Origin: a virus | DNA: 52,431 nt | Virus record (IMG/VR): IMGVR_UViG_3300007513_000056 | Coordinates: 1-52,431 of that record | Direction: 5' to 3' (one strand) | In this document: one piece after another, positions 16,775-24,324 of the stretch | Layout of the letters: the number at the start of each line of letters is the position of its first letter | Position numbering within the stretch: the stretch's first letter is position 1 | Notes under the pieces: generated by a model | What the model was told of the DNA's origin: nothing | The model's input: only the letters and a program-made list of their open reading frames with translations | Database searches by the model: none | Program-made: the position numbers and the translations under genes

Positions 16775-17550
16775 TTAAAAAGATTGGTAGTAAGTGGGCA
16801 GTCTATCCTAAAAAAGGCGGGAAACGACTTGGAACACATGATTCAAAGGAAAAAGCGTTGAAACAATTAAAAGCTATAGAGATATCCAAAAGGATGCGTT
16901 CAGAAGTAGAAAAGATAGTAAAAGAAATACTATTAGAAGCTGATACTGGGGCTGTAGTTGGTGGTGACTTTGTTGGTAGTGTTGCCGGAGATGTATCTAA
17001 CACTATTCAACAATCTGGTTATGATAAATCATATGTTGTCATTGGTAGAACATTTTTTAAAAGAGATGATGGTGGTGGTCACACATATAATTCTTTATAT
17101 ACAGTTTTATTACATAAAGATAAGGATGAGATTGTTATAAATGCTTTAAATTTGGGTACTGGTGATTCTGCAACTGTATTTAGAAGTAATATTGAATCTT
17201 TTGGACAAGATACACGATTTCCAAGTGATGTTCGTAATATTGTTTATGAGTTTTTGGAGATACCAGACCCATTATTTCTTGAAGCTTGGGGTAGAGGTAC
17301 ATCAAGTTGGTTCGGAGGTGGAGGCCCGTCTAAACCAATGGATAAGAATATGCCAAAGAAATTTATAATCAATATACCATCTTTAAAAGATGCTAAAAAG
17401 ATGTTAAAACAATTAAAAGTCAAGTGGAAATCAGTTGTTGACGATTTAACCAAACCTGGTATTTGGTATTTTAGAAATAGAAAAGGTGATACAGTTGGTG
17501 GTTGGAAACAAACACAAAAGACTTTATACTATGAACGAAGACTTTTTTAA
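16771..17550 (+). CDS. Head-region protein: small K-W-V domain, targeting-like helix, globular domain
   Basis: In the 259-residue product, residues 1-38 form a small beta-rich module (G-S-K-W-A-V-Y-P, T-H-D-S-K-E-K-A, Q-L-K-A-I-E) often found at the ends of phage proteins. Residues 44-57, VEKIVKEILLE, are a targeting-like helix ending L-L-E before A-D-T, a good gp21 site. The rest is a globular domain of unknown fold with Gly-rich SSWFGGGGPS. Cleavage would remove the first module and release the globular part inside the head. 4-base overlap with the upstream gene. Confidence 0.6.
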   Translation: MIKKIGSKWAVYPKKGGKRLGTHDSKEKALKQLKAIEISKRMRSEVEKIVKEILLEADTGAVVGGDFVGSVAGDVSNTIQQSGYDKSYVVIGRTFFKRDDGGGHTYNSLYTVLLHKDKDEIVINALNLGTGDSATVFRSNIESFGQDTRFPSDVRNIVYEFLEIPDPLFLEAWGRGTSSWFGGGGPSKPMDKNMPKKFIINIPSLKDAKKMLKQLKVKWKSVVDDLTKPGIWYFRNRKGDTVGGWKQTQKTLYYERRLF

Positions 17551-17557
17551 GTAATCT

Positions 17558-17570
17558 AATATTTATATAT
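17558..17570 (+). promoter_or_regulatory. Candidate promoter motif directly before an ATG
   Basis: AATATTTATATAT ends one base before the ATG at 17572. If it is a promoter, transcripts would be leaderless for that start, or the true start is the one at 17938. Confidence 0.4.
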
Positions 17571-17571
17571 A

Positions 17572-18954
17572 ATGGAAAAGTCTAAAAAATGGAAGACGTT
17601 GGTTCAAGTTTCTAAAGAAGCCAATAGTTTTTCTGGTAAAAAGGGTGATAAGTTTGATGGAAGAGGATACTTCCCAAACAAAAATGCTAAATTGGCTAAT
17701 GAAGTAGAAGAAAAAGCTAAAGCAAAAGTACAAGGTAGTGCAATAAAACCTAAAAGAATTAAGAGTGTATATGAAGACTATGAAGAAGAAGTTCTTGAAA
17801 AACAAATTGGAAATGGAATGACAAGTGTTCCATCAAAGATGAAAAAACATAAAGTTGATAGTACACAACAAAGTGGAGCTGGAATTAAATATATAAATCC
17901 AGATAATAATTATAAACAAATTTTTGGAGAAAGTAAAATGAAAAAATCTCAATTTAAATATATGATAAAACAAATGATAGGTGAAATTTTAGAAGGAAAA
18001 GGTAAAGCTCCTGGTTCCAAATCTGCTGGTGGGGCTTCACCAGCTCTACCTGGTGGAATATCTAAAGGTGGATATACATTACGGTCTTATACTTCATTAG
18101 GTGGTGATGCTGGTGAAAGAGCAGGTTCAGAAAGAGGTTGGAAAGGTGGAAATGTTGGGTCAAGAAAATCGTTTAGAACTACTAAAGCTTCTGCACTAGC
18201 GTCTATAATAAAAGGTCAGAACTTAGGTAAAATTGATGCTTGGAGAACGGATGCATTAACTGATAAGAGAGCAATTATCGGAAAATCTAAATACCAAGGT
18301 ACAAGAACTCCAGGTGGTAGAGGAACTAAACAAAAAGCTGTTAGTGGTACACTTGACAATCTAGCTTCAATACGTGCGTCTGATGATGTTAAAAGAAAAT
18401 CCCAAGGTGGAAGGTCAACCGCATTAGGTGGTGCTAAAATGAAGGTGAGTGCTTCTTACATCAACCAAAAGTCTGCTGCTAAAAGTGCTTATAACTCGGC
18501 AATAAATGCTGAGATTACGGCTCTACAAACTCTTCAAGCTGCTTATATAAAAGGTGGTGGTCAGACAATTGAAAAAACTTATGTAGCTATACAAAATTTA
18601 ATTGATGATTTAGGATATAAAAAAGAAGAATATGCATTAAGATGGGATTTCGCGACAGCGGCTTATAATGGTAATACAACTGCTATGAATAACGCTCGTA
18701 CAAATATAGAATCTAAAAGAGATACAATAAAGAAGAGAGCTAAGTCTGTCGGAGAAGACCCGGCCGGGTCTATCGGTGGAAGAACTCAAGAATGGGAAAG
18801 AGGTATCAAAGTGAGAGAAGGTGATAAAGTTACCGATGGAAAACAAACTTATCAAGCTACCATACCTAAAGGAGCAAGAGACCATGAATGGATGTGGTCT
18901 AATATACCACCTGCCGAATCAATGCGAGACGGCTTCTGGCAACCATCAAAATAA
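17572..18954 (+). CDS. Head-region protein; likely internal start at 17938; paralogue of next gene
   Basis: The full frame encodes 460 residues. The start at 17572 has no RBS. An internal ATG at 17938 (residue 123) has GGAG 8 bases before it and begins FKYMIKQMIGEILE before G, a clear targeting helix with a gp21 site. From there on the product is paralogous to the next gene: shared features include A-W-R-T-D-A-L, I-I-G-K-S-K-Y-Q, S-A-S-Y-I-N, Y-V-A-I-Q-N-L-I-D-D-L and KRAKSVGEDP. The first 122 residues are a charged extension unmatched in the paralogue, ending I-F-G-E before S. Two products or a cleaved polyprotein are both possible. Probably an internal head protein. Confidence 0.65.
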   Translation: MEKSKKWKTLVQVSKEANSFSGKKGDKFDGRGYFPNKNAKLANEVEEKAKAKVQGSAIKPKRIKSVYEDYEEEVLEKQIGNGMTSVPSKMKKHKVDSTQQSGAGIKYINPDNNYKQIFGESKMKKSQFKYMIKQMIGEILEGKGKAPGSKSAGGASPALPGGISKGGYTLRSYTSLGGDAGERAGSERGWKGGNVGSRKSFRTTKASALASIIKGQNLGKIDAWRTDALTDKRAIIGKSKYQGTRTPGGRGTKQKAVSGTLDNLASIRASDDVKRKSQGGRSTALGGAKMKVSASYINQKSAAKSAYNSAINAEITALQTLQAAYIKGGGQTIEKTYVAIQNLIDDLGYKKEEYALRWDFATAAYNGNTTAMNNARTNIESKRDTIKKRAKSVGEDPAGSIGGRTQEWERGIKVREGDKVTDGKQTYQATIPKGARDHEWMWSNIPPAESMRDGFWQPSK

Positions 18955-18967
18955 AGGTAAAAAAATA

Positions 18968-19681
18968 ATGAACCAAACTGATATTAGAAAAATAATTAAA
19001 GAATGTATTCGTGAACTTATGGAAGCACCAGTTTCCAAAGGTGGTCATCCCGTTCAAGATTACTCTAAAGTAGCTGGTGGTGAAACAGGTCAAAGAAAAC
19101 AAGATAAAGGTTTATTTGACTTAGCAACCAAGGTTTCGAAAGGAATAACAAGTTCTGATATAGATGGATGGAGACATCAAGCTTTGTTGAGTGGTGATAA
19201 ATTTATTGTACCTAAATCCAAATATCAGAAACAACAAACTAAAACAAAATCTGTTAGTGCTAATATAGATAGTTTAGCGGCTATTAGGGGTAAAGAAGAC
19301 CAAGAAAGACGTGCAACTGGTGGTAGAGTTGGATACACTAAAGTTTCTGCAACATATATCAATAACCAATCTAATGCTAAAGCTACATATAATAAAGCAA
19401 TAGATGATGAGATAAAAAGATTGGGTGCATTACAATCACAAACAAAAGCTGGTGATAAAAATTATGTTGCATTACAAAATTTAATAGAAGATTTAGAAAT
19501 AAGAAAAGAAGAATACTCATTAAAGTGGGAATTTGTTACGGCGGCGTTCAATAATGATGAAAATAAGATGAATAATGTTCGGTCTGATATACAAGCCAAA
19601 AGAGATGAGAGATTAAAACGAGCCAAGTCAGTTGGTACTGACCCAAAGGGTGAAGAAGGAAAAGAACAACCCAAAAAATAG
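18968..19681 (+). CDS. Candidate internal head protein, paralogue of previous gene
   Basis: The 237-residue product opens with IRKIIKECIRELME before A-P-V, the clearest targeting helix plus L-x-E cleavage site in the window. The rest matches the C-terminal part of the previous gene: G-W-R-H-Q-A-L, V-P-K-S-K-Y-Q-K, S-A-T-Y-I-N, Y-V-A-L-Q-N-L-I-E-D-L, W-E-F-V-T-A-A-F and KRAKSVGTDP, mainly helical. I chose the ATG at 18968 over an upstream in-frame ATG at 18821, which lies inside the previous gene. The 13 bases after the previous stop include AAAGGTAAAA. Confidence 0.7.
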   Translation: MNQTDIRKIIKECIRELMEAPVSKGGHPVQDYSKVAGGETGQRKQDKGLFDLATKVSKGITSSDIDGWRHQALLSGDKFIVPKSKYQKQQTKTKSVSANIDSLAAIRGKEDQERRATGGRVGYTKVSATYINNQSNAKATYNKAIDDEIKRLGALQSQTKAGDKNYVALQNLIEDLEIRKEEYSLKWEFVTAAFNNDENKMNNVRSDIQAKRDERLKRAKSVGTDPKGEEGKEQPKK

Positions 19682-19691
19682 GGGATTTACA

Positions 19692-20345
19692 ATGAAAAAG
19701 AAAGTATTAAAAGAATTTTTTATGGCAGGTGGTGTAGTCACTGGAAAGCCATTTAAGGTGAATGACGAAGTTCGTGGTTCTGGTATTAAATTATCGTCCT
19801 TGGTCAAGGAAGGAAACCCAGAGTCTTGGTCTGAATCAGAAGCAACTATTAATGTTAATCGTTTTCTTGAAGACGTTAAGAATTATGGTCATATAGGTAA
19901 AGATATTTATAGAGAAACAAATTTAAAAGACATAGCTCTTAAACTATCAGAAATTGTTGAGTCTGCAAAGATTCATACTATGAATGAAACTGATGATTGG
20001 TTTGATAGAGTGTCGGTAAAACGAAATATGAAAGAACTTGGTGGTTTAGCTACTCAATTTGTTAAAGCTGCGAAAGAATCAAATTTAATGCAACGTAGAA
20101 TGGAAACTCTTTATGAAGATATGGGTAACATTTTAAGTAGATATTACGAAATAGAGGATTCTAATACTTTAAGTGAAGCTGATGTAAAAGACTTAGATAA
20201 ACCAGAGAGTGGTGACAAAGAAGCATATCAGAAATTCTTTCAAGCGGCTATGAAGAAGTTTGGTGTTGATTCACCAGATGAACTTAGTGATGAAGATAAG
20301 AAAGATTTCTTTAATTGGGTAGATAAAAACTGGAAAAATTCATAA
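19692..20345 (+). CDS. Head-region helical protein with conserved-looking C-terminal motif
   Basis: The 217-residue product starts at ATG 19692 (GGGGATTTAC before it). An in-frame start at 19632 lies inside the previous gene and is rejected. The middle is helical (DMGNILSRYYEIED). NTLSE before A at about residue 165 is a gp21-type site. The last 45 residues read Y-Q-K-F-F-Q-A-A-M-K-K-F-G-V, D-E-L-S-D-E-D-K-K-D-F-F-N-W-V-D-K-N-W-K, a short module that I recall at the end of other phage proteins. The stop overlaps the next ATG by 1 base. Confidence 0.65.
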   Translation: MKKKVLKEFFMAGGVVTGKPFKVNDEVRGSGIKLSSLVKEGNPESWSESEATINVNRFLEDVKNYGHIGKDIYRETNLKDIALKLSEIVESAKIHTMNETDDWFDRVSVKRNMKELGGLATQFVKAAKESNLMQRRMETLYEDMGNILSRYYEIEDSNTLSEADVKDLDKPESGDKEAYQKFFQAAMKKFGVDSPDELSDEDKKDFFNWVDKNWKNS

Positions 20346-20665
20346 TGACAAAACATTTTTTAAAAGAAAATTACGAAAGATTATTCAAAACACAATTATC
20401 AGAATCAACTGATATATTTTTAGGAAAAGAAATACCAATTAGTAAACTTAAAAAGTTTGGTAAGATGAAAGGTAAGGTATTTTACTTAGATGGTACGAAA
20501 CAAGGTATGTTAGCAGACATTGAGGGTAAAAACGTTGTTGGTTTTAAAATAACAGCTGGAATGAGAACAGATGATGATGAGAATTTTCATACGTCACTCG
20601 AAGATTTAGCTGATGCACTAAAAATGAAACTATCAGATGACTATGGAGATTACGAACTTAGTTAA
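20345..20665 (+). CDS. Small head-region protein, candidate internal protein
   Basis: The 106-residue product opens with a basic/amphipathic helix ending K-T-Q-L-S-E before S-T-D (residues 17-21), a possible gp21 site. A small acidic beta-rich domain follows (V-F-Y-L-D-G-T-K-Q, V-G-F-K-I-T-A-G-M-R-T-D-D-D-E). No family recognised. It is coupled to the upstream gene by a TAATG overlap. Confidence 0.6.
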   Translation: MTKHFLKENYERLFKTQLSESTDIFLGKEIPISKLKKFGKMKGKVFYLDGTKQGMLADIEGKNVVGFKITAGMRTDDDENFHTSLEDLADALKMKLSDDYGDYELS

Positions 20666-20686
20666 AAAAAGAAAAGTAGGTTTTAT

Positions 20687-20893
20687 ATGGCAATAAAGGT
20701 AGATGTAAGAGATAATAAGATAGAGTTCGCTCTACGAAAGTTTAAGAAAAAAGTAAAAGAGTCTGGGTTATTACTCGAATTGAGAGAAAGGGAGTTCTAT
20801 AAGAAGCCTTCTCATATAAAAAGACTCAAAAAATCTAAGGCAAAACTTAGAATTAAATATGATAAGTTAAGAATGGAACGGGAAAAAACCTGA
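20687..20893 (+). CDS. rpsU: Phage-encoded ribosomal protein bS21
   Basis: The 68-residue product matches bacterial S21 along its length: I-K-V-D-V-R-D-N at the start, A-L-R-K-F-K-K-K-V-K-E-S-G, then L-L-E-L-R-E-R-E-F-Y-K-K-P-S and a basic Lys/Arg tail. S21 is a small, exchangeable 30S protein near the anti-Shine-Dalgarno helix that aids mRNA initiation. Viral bS21 genes are known from marine phages. Here it ends the unknown head-gene run and sits just before the scaffold/capsid leader, so it would be made late. AGTAGG precedes the ATG. It could replace host S21 and favour late mRNAs, which is inference. Confidence 0.9.
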   Translation: MAIKVDVRDNKIEFALRKFKKKVKESGLLLELREREFYKKPSHIKRLKKSKAKLRIKYDKLRMEREKT

Positions 20894-20919
20894 AGGGGGT
20901 TTGAACGTTTTACTTTTTT
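20886..20919 (+). terminator. Weak possible terminator after bS21
   Basis: AAACC (20886-20890) can pair with GGTTT (20898-20902), followed by a T-rich stretch ending CTTTTTT. The stem is only 5 bp and begins inside the bS21 stop region, so function is uncertain. Confidence 0.25.
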
Positions 20920-20923
20920 AGCT

Positions 20924-20936
20924 GATATTTATATAA
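20924..20936 (+). promoter_or_regulatory. Candidate late promoter of the scaffold/capsid operon
   Basis: GATATTTATATAA, an exact match to the recurrent core, lies 126 bases before the scaffold ATG and immediately upstream of the structured leader, which would therefore be transcribed. Confidence 0.55.
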
Positions 20937-20944
20937 AAATCAAA

Positions 20945-21024
20945 TACACCATTTTACCATGCCTGGTAAGTCCTGATATGGTGTACTGAAGATAGTTCAG
21001 TATTATTGTTCCTAAATAACAATA
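20945..21024 (+). ncRNA. Structured 5' leader of the scaffold/major capsid mRNA
   Basis: Three consecutive helical units fill this 80-base stretch. First is an 8-bp outer stem (TACACCAT 20945-20952 with ATGGTGTA 20978-20985) enclosing a perfect 6-bp hairpin with a TGCC loop (TTACCA/TGGTAA, 20954-20969). Second is a 5-bp hairpin (CTGAA/TTCAG, 20986-21000). Third is a 7-bp hairpin (TATTGTT/AACAATA, 21004-21024). The RBS TTGGAG follows at about 21037. It does not fit a tRNA. It may stabilise the message or control translation of the most abundant proteins. The fold is my reading, not a computed structure. Confidence 0.55.
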
Positions 21025-21049
21025 GAATCCTTTAATTTGGAGAATTAAA

Positions 21050-22099
21050 ATGGACGACCTTTTGAAAAATGCAATCGCAGATGCAAAAGCAGTTCGTGAG
21101 ACCGCGTTGGAAAACGCCAAAGTAGCTTTACAAGAAGCCTTTACTCCAAGACTAAATCAAATGCTTTCACAAAAGATTCAGAATGAAGTCGAAGACGAAT
21201 TAGAAGATGATGAATTTTATGATGAAGAAGACGAAGAAGCTGAAGAAGAAGAAGCAGAAGCTGAAGACGCTGTAGAAGATGAAGCTGAAATAGATGCTGA
21301 AGAAGGTGCAGAAGAAGAAGCTGAAGAAGCTGGTGAAGAAGAAGCTGAAGAAGCCGAAGAAGAACCAGAAGCTGAAGAAGGTGATGAAGAAGAAGCAGGT
21401 GATGAAGAAGATGACGACCTTGACCTTGAAGCAGTTCTGAGAGAATTAGAATCAGACCTGACTGAAGAGGAAGAGGAAGATGAATTCGCTTCACCTGAAG
21501 AAGAAGACGAAGTTGACCTTGGTGATGCACCAGTTGACATCGCTGCTGATGATTCTGAGTTCATGCCTGAACCTGCTAATGATGAAGGTGATTTAGATTT
21601 AGATGCCGAAGCACCAGCTGATGAAGAGGGTGAAGAGGATATGGAAGAGGAACTTGACCTTGAAGAAGTGTTGAAAGCTCTACAAGAAGAAGAGGAAGAA
21701 GAGGAAGAAGAAGTGGATGAAATTACTCAACTTAAATCTGAACTTGGAGAACATCGCGAAGTAGTTAAGTATCTACGGTCTAAATTAAATGAGGTCAATC
21801 TACTCAATGCTAAACTCTTGTTTACTAACAAGTTGTTCAGGAATCATTCTATGACTAATGAACAGAAAATTAAAGTCATTGAGCAGTTTGATAGAGCAAA
21901 GAATCTACGTGAAGTTAAGTTGGTATTTTCAACTATAGCTGAATCGTTTGGTTCTTCTGCTAAAAAATCTGTAAATGAGAACAAAGGTTCAGCTTCTAAA
22001 GCTGTTGCTTCTACAAAACCTAAAACCGAAACTAAAGAAGTTTTGGCTGAAGGTTCTGAGTTGAAGAACAGATTTCAGAAACTAGCTAAAATTCTTTAA
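21050..22099 (+). CDS. gp22: Prohead scaffold (core) protein, gp22-like
   Basis: The 349-residue product has a basic amphipathic N-terminal helix with A-L-Q-E before A (about residue 30). A very acidic central region of about 180 residues follows (runs of E and D with A), and then a coiled coil (about 225-290). It ends VLAEG then SELKNRFQKLAKIL, where L-A-E before G is a gp21-type site. It sits directly before the capsid gene, as gene 22 does in T4. Scaffold forms the prohead core and is degraded by gp21 before packaging. Longer than T4 gp22 (269) mainly because of the acidic region. Confidence 0.88.
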   Translation: MDDLLKNAIADAKAVRETALENAKVALQEAFTPRLNQMLSQKIQNEVEDELEDDEFYDEEDEEAEEEEAEAEDAVEDEAEIDAEEGAEEEAEEAGEEEAEEAEEEPEAEEGDEEEAGDEEDDDLDLEAVLRELESDLTEEEEEDEFASPEEEDEVDLGDAPVDIAADDSEFMPEPANDEGDLDLDAEAPADEEGEEDMEEELDLEEVLKALQEEEEEEEEEVDEITQLKSELGEHREVVKYLRSKLNEVNLLNAKLLFTNKLFRNHSMTNEQKIKVIEQFDRAKNLREVKLVFSTIAESFGSSAKKSVNENKGSASKAVASTKPKTETKEVLAEGSELKNRFQKLAKIL

Positions 22100-22123
22100 T
22101 AACAACCGTTTAGGAGAAATTAA

Positions 22124-23734
22124 ATGTCTAAAAATAGTAATTTAAAATCTATTGAAGGCCTTATGGATGGCTATAATCCATATCAGGAACGGTTAGAGGA
22201 AACTCGTAAGTTAGTAGGAAAGTGGGAGCCCACTGGATTACTCGAAGGAATAGATTCCGAAACTAAAGTCATGAGTATGGCTACTCTTTTGGAAAACCAA
22301 GCTCGTCAGTTAATTGATGAGTCTTCTAAAACAAGCACAACTGCTAACTCTGAAGAGTGGAGTGGTGTTGCTCTTCCTTTGGTACGTAGGATTTTTGGTG
22401 AATTAGCTGCACAAGATTTCGTATCTGTTCAGCCAATGAACCTTCCTTCAGGACTTATTTTTTACCTTGATTTCAAATATGGTACCGCACAACCAGGTCA
22501 CACTCAAAACTCAGATGTTCATGGTAACACTTCTGGTTCTGATGCTGACGCTTCTGGTGGTCTATATGGGGCAGGTAAATTTGGATATTCAATCAACGAA
22601 TCTGTTGCAACAATAACAAGCTATAGTTCAGCTTCTGTTGTATGGGGTGATGTTGATTTCGAACCATCTTTGAGTTCTTCTCTTGATAACCTGAGAAAAG
22701 TTACTGTCGCTCTTGCGGACGATGGTATGACAAATCCAGATTTCGATGGCGTTAGAGCTTTTGAAATTTCTGGTTCATCAACCGCGGCTATCGCTGACTA
22801 CTATCCTGCTTACTCAAGTTGGGATGGTTCAAACTGGAACTTTGTTGTAAAGACTTCTGGTGCGTACGAAGTTGATGGAAATATCTATGTGAAGTATCAC
22901 AAAGCACCAACCGATGTTACTCGTGGTGATTTTGAAGATTCTTCACCAACCGAACCAGCAACGGATATTGGTATTCCAGAAATAGATATCCAAATGAAAT
23001 CTATTCCGATTGTTGCAAAAACTCGTAAATTGAAAGCTGTATGGACTCCTGAGTTAGCTCAAGACCTTAACGCTTATCATTCTGTTGACGCAGAAGCTGA
23101 GTTAACTGCAATGTTATCTGAGTACATTTCAATGGAAATTGATTTGGAAATCCTTGATATGTTGATGGGTAATGCTAATGCTAAAACAGAACGTTGGTCT
23201 GCTAGAGTAGGATATGAGTATAATTCTTCTACCGCTCTTTTCGCAGAATCATCTGCTAATGCATCAGCTTATGTAAAAGGAACTTGGTTCCAGACTCTCG
23301 GTAATAAGATACAAGCTGTATCTAATGCTATTCATCAGAAGACTCTACGTGGTGGAGCTAACTTTATGGTCGTAAGTCCTGAAGTTGCTACTATCATTGA
23401 GTCTATCCCTGGATATGCATCTGATTCAGATGGTAATGCTGCTAATAGTTCATTCGCAATGGGTGTTCAAAAAGTTGGACTATTGAACAACCGTTTTACG
23501 GTCTACAAGAATCCATACATGCACGAGAACGTAATACTTGTTGGTTTCAGAGGAAGTAATTTCTTAGAAACTGGTGCTGTATACGCTCCGTATGTACCAC
23601 TTATCATGACTCCGTTGGTCTATGACCCAACAAACTTTACGCCAAGAAAAGGTGTTATGACTCGTTATGCGAAGAAAATCGTAAGACCTGAGTTCTATGG
23701 TAAAGTTATCGTTGCTGATGTTAATTACGTTTAA
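22124..23734 (+). CDS. gp23: Major capsid protein, gp23-like
   Basis: The 536-residue HK97-fold capsid protein of the T4 type has an N-terminal targeting region ending in W-E-P-T-G-L-L-E41 before G42, a classic gp21 cleavage site. Downstream are P-L-V-R-R-I-F-G-E-L-A-A-Q-D-F-V-S-V-Q-P-M, Y-L-D-F-K-Y-G and the conserved C-terminal part (F-M-V-V-S-P-E-V-A, V-Y-A-P-Y-V-P-L). RBS AGGAG precedes the ATG. Codon use appears more C-rich at third positions than in its neighbours, fitting high expression. An intrinsic terminator follows. Confidence 0.95.
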   Translation: MSKNSNLKSIEGLMDGYNPYQERLEETRKLVGKWEPTGLLEGIDSETKVMSMATLLENQARQLIDESSKTSTTANSEEWSGVALPLVRRIFGELAAQDFVSVQPMNLPSGLIFYLDFKYGTAQPGHTQNSDVHGNTSGSDADASGGLYGAGKFGYSINESVATITSYSSASVVWGDVDFEPSLSSSLDNLRKVTVALADDGMTNPDFDGVRAFEISGSSTAAIADYYPAYSSWDGSNWNFVVKTSGAYEVDGNIYVKYHKAPTDVTRGDFEDSSPTEPATDIGIPEIDIQMKSIPIVAKTRKLKAVWTPELAQDLNAYHSVDAEAELTAMLSEYISMEIDLEILDMLMGNANAKTERWSARVGYEYNSSTALFAESSANASAYVKGTWFQTLGNKIQAVSNAIHQKTLRGGANFMVVSPEVATIIESIPGYASDSDGNAANSSFAMGVQKVGLLNNRFTVYKNPYMHENVILVGFRGSNFLETGAVYAPYVPLIMTPLVYDPTNFTPRKGVMTRYAKKIVRPEFYGKVIVADVNYV

Positions 23735-23764
23735 TCGTAGTTAGTATTTAGAACTGATGAAATA

Positions 23765-23800
23765 AAAAGGGGTAATCATTTATTTGGTTACCCTTTTTTT
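23765..23800 (+). terminator. Intrinsic terminator after the major capsid gene
   Basis: GGGTAA (23770-23775) pairs with TTACCC (23788-23793), extended by A-T pairs and followed by a run of seven T. It separates the capsid operon from the homing endonuclease gene. Confidence 0.85.
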
Positions 23801-23809
23801 GTACTATGT

Positions 23810-23820
23810 TATATTTATAT
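23810..23820 (+). promoter_or_regulatory. Promoter-like motif directly before the endonuclease ATG
   Basis: TATATTTATAT ends two bases before the ATG at 23823, a variant of the recurrent motif. No RBS lies between them. Confidence 0.35.
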
Positions 23821-23822
23821 GT

Positions 23823-24248
23823 ATGGAAACATACAAACAACATCCAAAATTTAAACGATATGAAATTTCTGATAGAGGAAATGTGCGTAATATTAAAACT
23901 AAACGAGTTATGAGAACTCGATTAGATAGATGTGGATATCCAAGATTAAATCTAAGATTAGAAAAAGGTGTACAACTAACAGAATCAGTTCATAGATTAG
24001 TTGCAGAAACCTTTTATGGTGAGATACCTAATGGAATGGTAGTAGACCATATTGATAGAAATAGAGAAAATGCTAATTTATCTAATTTAAGAGTGGTTAC
24101 ACCACAAAAAAATATGGATAATAGAATAATGATTGGTAAAGAGATACCACATATTCTATATAATTCAGGACGCAAAAGTTTTCAAGTTAATGGAATTGAA
24201 GTAAGAGATAAAAGAGAAGCTTTAAATCTTTTTCAAAATTCTTTATAG
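23823..24248 (+). CDS. HNH homing endonuclease (NUMOD4 + HNH)
   Basis: In the 141-residue product, residues 5-30 are a NUMOD4 DNA-binding module (F-K-R-Y-E-I-S-D-R-G-N-V-R-N). An HNH nuclease follows: VHRLVAETF with His57, then V-V-D-H-I-D-R-N-R-E-N-A-N-L-S-N-L-R. Free-standing HNH genes spread between phages by cutting alleles that lack them. It lies between the capsid terminator and the neck gene, so no gene is disrupted. I chose ATG 23823 because an upstream in-frame start lies inside the terminator. It has no RBS, so expression may be low. Confidence 0.9.
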   Translation: METYKQHPKFKRYEISDRGNVRNIKTKRVMRTRLDRCGYPRLNLRLEKGVQLTESVHRLVAETFYGEIPNGMVVDHIDRNRENANLSNLRVVTPQKNMDNRIMIGKEIPHILYNSGRKSFQVNGIEVRDKREALNLFQNSL

Positions 24249-24274
24249 ACATATTATCCCTTTTTTTATAGCAA

Positions 24275-24290
24275 GATATTTATTATTGAT
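24275..24290 (+). promoter_or_regulatory. Candidate late promoter of the neck operon
   Basis: GATATTTATTATTGAT lies 50 bases before the neck gene ATG. The identical 16 bases occur at 39263-39278 upstream of the tail tube gene. Confidence 0.6.
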
Positions 24291-24324
24291 ATAAAATGTA
24301 CATTTATTAAATTAGGAGAACAAT

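Noticed and set aside
18821-18967. Upstream start for the gene ending at 19681
   Set aside because: It lies inside the preceding gene, and the ATG at 18968 begins the targeting helix shared with other proteins.
20945-21024. tRNA or tRNA-like gene
   Set aside because: The stems do not form acceptor, anticodon and T arms in the right order, and no T-loop sequence or anticodon loop is present.
23784-23822. Upstream start of the HNH gene
   Set aside because: It lies in the terminator hairpin, and the added residues are hydrophobic and not part of the NUMOD4 module.
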